From Cepaea nemoralis (taxonomy: Eukaryota; Mollusca; Gastropoda; Stylommatophora; Helicidae): 64,000 bases of DNA. The stretch covers positions 183,136 to 247,135 of the forward strand of contig JACEFZ010012625.1 of NCBI GenBank assembly GCA_014155875.1, written 5' to 3'. Shown here piece after piece: positions 63,478 through 64,000 of the stretch. Made by a program: the position numbers and the translations under genes. Below the pieces are notes generated by a model, which saw only the letters and a list, made by a program, of their open reading frames with translations, searched no databases and was not told the origin of the DNA. How positions within the stretch are numbered: position 1 is the first letter of the stretch; each line of letters begins with the position of its first letter.

Positions 63478-64000
63478 AGTCGGTTCTGGCGATGCCGGTC
63501 CGTATGAACAGGACCTCTGTATTGACTTCTAGCCCAAAGACCAGCGTCGTGCAGACGGTTCCTGACCGTTTTATCTGAAATTCGATGAGCTCCTGGATTG
63601 ATTGGACTGTGGAGGACACAGGGTGCAAATTTATTCCAAGGGACGCACCGTATGAGCGGTCTTTGGCAGCAGTTGTGATTCTGGGTTTTCCCCGCGCGGC
63701 TGGTCTGCCACTGAGCCAGTTTTGTAAAAATCCTCTCCAAAGGGACTAATTGTGCTTATAACCACATTAAAATTTTCTGGCTACTACACTTTATGACTGT
63801 CCGGCCTGTTTTCCAGTGATTTGGGTTTTCTGTAGTGAGATGAGCCATACTTGTGCATTGAATTTTCAACTGAATTTATTCGAGGAGCGATAATATTTAT
63901 AATATTCAATAATATGGTCAGAGAGTTTTGGTTTAGTAAGTTTCACGAGGGTTATCATGAAAAGTCACGGTTATTGTCAAAAATGTTGTTTTGACCTTGA
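63478..64000 (-). mobile_element. Tc1-like transposon remnant (copy 2), cut by the window end
   Basis: Same orientation as, and collinear with, 1019-1560. The minus frame 63740-63462 is better preserved: FTKLAQWQTSRA, then RISDKTVRNRLHDAGLWARS and YRGPVHTDRHRQNRLQW, the two helix-turn-helix modules and linker of Tc1-family transposase. The catalytic domain should lie to the left on the plus-strand map but is missing. Confidence 0.85.

Overview
This window is animal genomic DNA. It has spliced-gene signals, several families of tRNA-derived SINEs, many non-LTR retrotransposons, cut-and-paste transposons of the Tc1, mariner and hAT types, and long satellite and microsatellite arrays. Nothing bacterial or viral was seen. 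The mix (a ZNFX1-like helicase, RTE-like and I-like LINEs, GTF2IRD2/EPM2AIP1-type hAT, CTGT/CATA/GA microsatellites) suits a marine invertebrate, most likely a mollusc, but that placement is inference.

Layout. 0-10 kb: a ~225-bp tandem repeat, a Tc1-like remnant, a 2.4-kb 40-bp satellite with a hammerhead-like motif at its border, 18-bp and 34-bp arrays, and a mariner inserted in a ~57-bp array. 10.9-35.3 kb: remains of one host gene, a ZNFX1 (NFX1-type zinc finger / UPF1-like helicase) homologue. It has one very large 3' exon (28558-35292) and phase-compatible candidate 5' exons at 10905 and 25817, with a third exon-like piece at 15142. Its introns hold a LINE inside a LINE (11.4-15.1 kb), a 42-bp A-box-bearing array split by a 5.1-kb hAT that itself carries a second hAT and SINEs (15.3-22.0 kb), an inverted block of the same 42-bp array (22.9-23.4 kb), and further LINE and SINE pieces. 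The helicase exon carries three in-frame stops and several frameshifts, so as written it is a pseudogene or an error-laden assembly of a gene.

35-50 kb: SINEs, LINE fragments, an apparently intact 1050-codon RTE-like LINE on the minus strand (40056-43208), and a decayed I-like LINE (43.6-47.7 kb, minus) interrupted by a ~1-kb insert with a second hammerhead-like motif. 50-56 kb: a mariner tail, then a 34-bp satellite containing a SINE and two head-to-tail copies of a microsatellite-bearing element (52630-55798) that includes a 680-bp homopurine tract. 56-64 kb: 38-bp repeats, GA repeats, a G/T-rich minisatellite with a ~220-bp near-identical inverted repeat, LINE/SINE scraps, and a second Tc1-like copy in the same orientation as the one at 1 kb.

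The only open reading frames I take as real protein-coding sequence are the ZNFX1-like exon(s) and transposon genes. Several very long frames (for example in the 18-, 34- and 42-bp arrays, the homopurine tract and the G/T minisatellite) arise from repeats and are not listed as genes. The most unusual structures are the A-box array, the paired hammerhead-like motifs, the tandem compound element and the 171-bp-periodic zinc-finger expansion.
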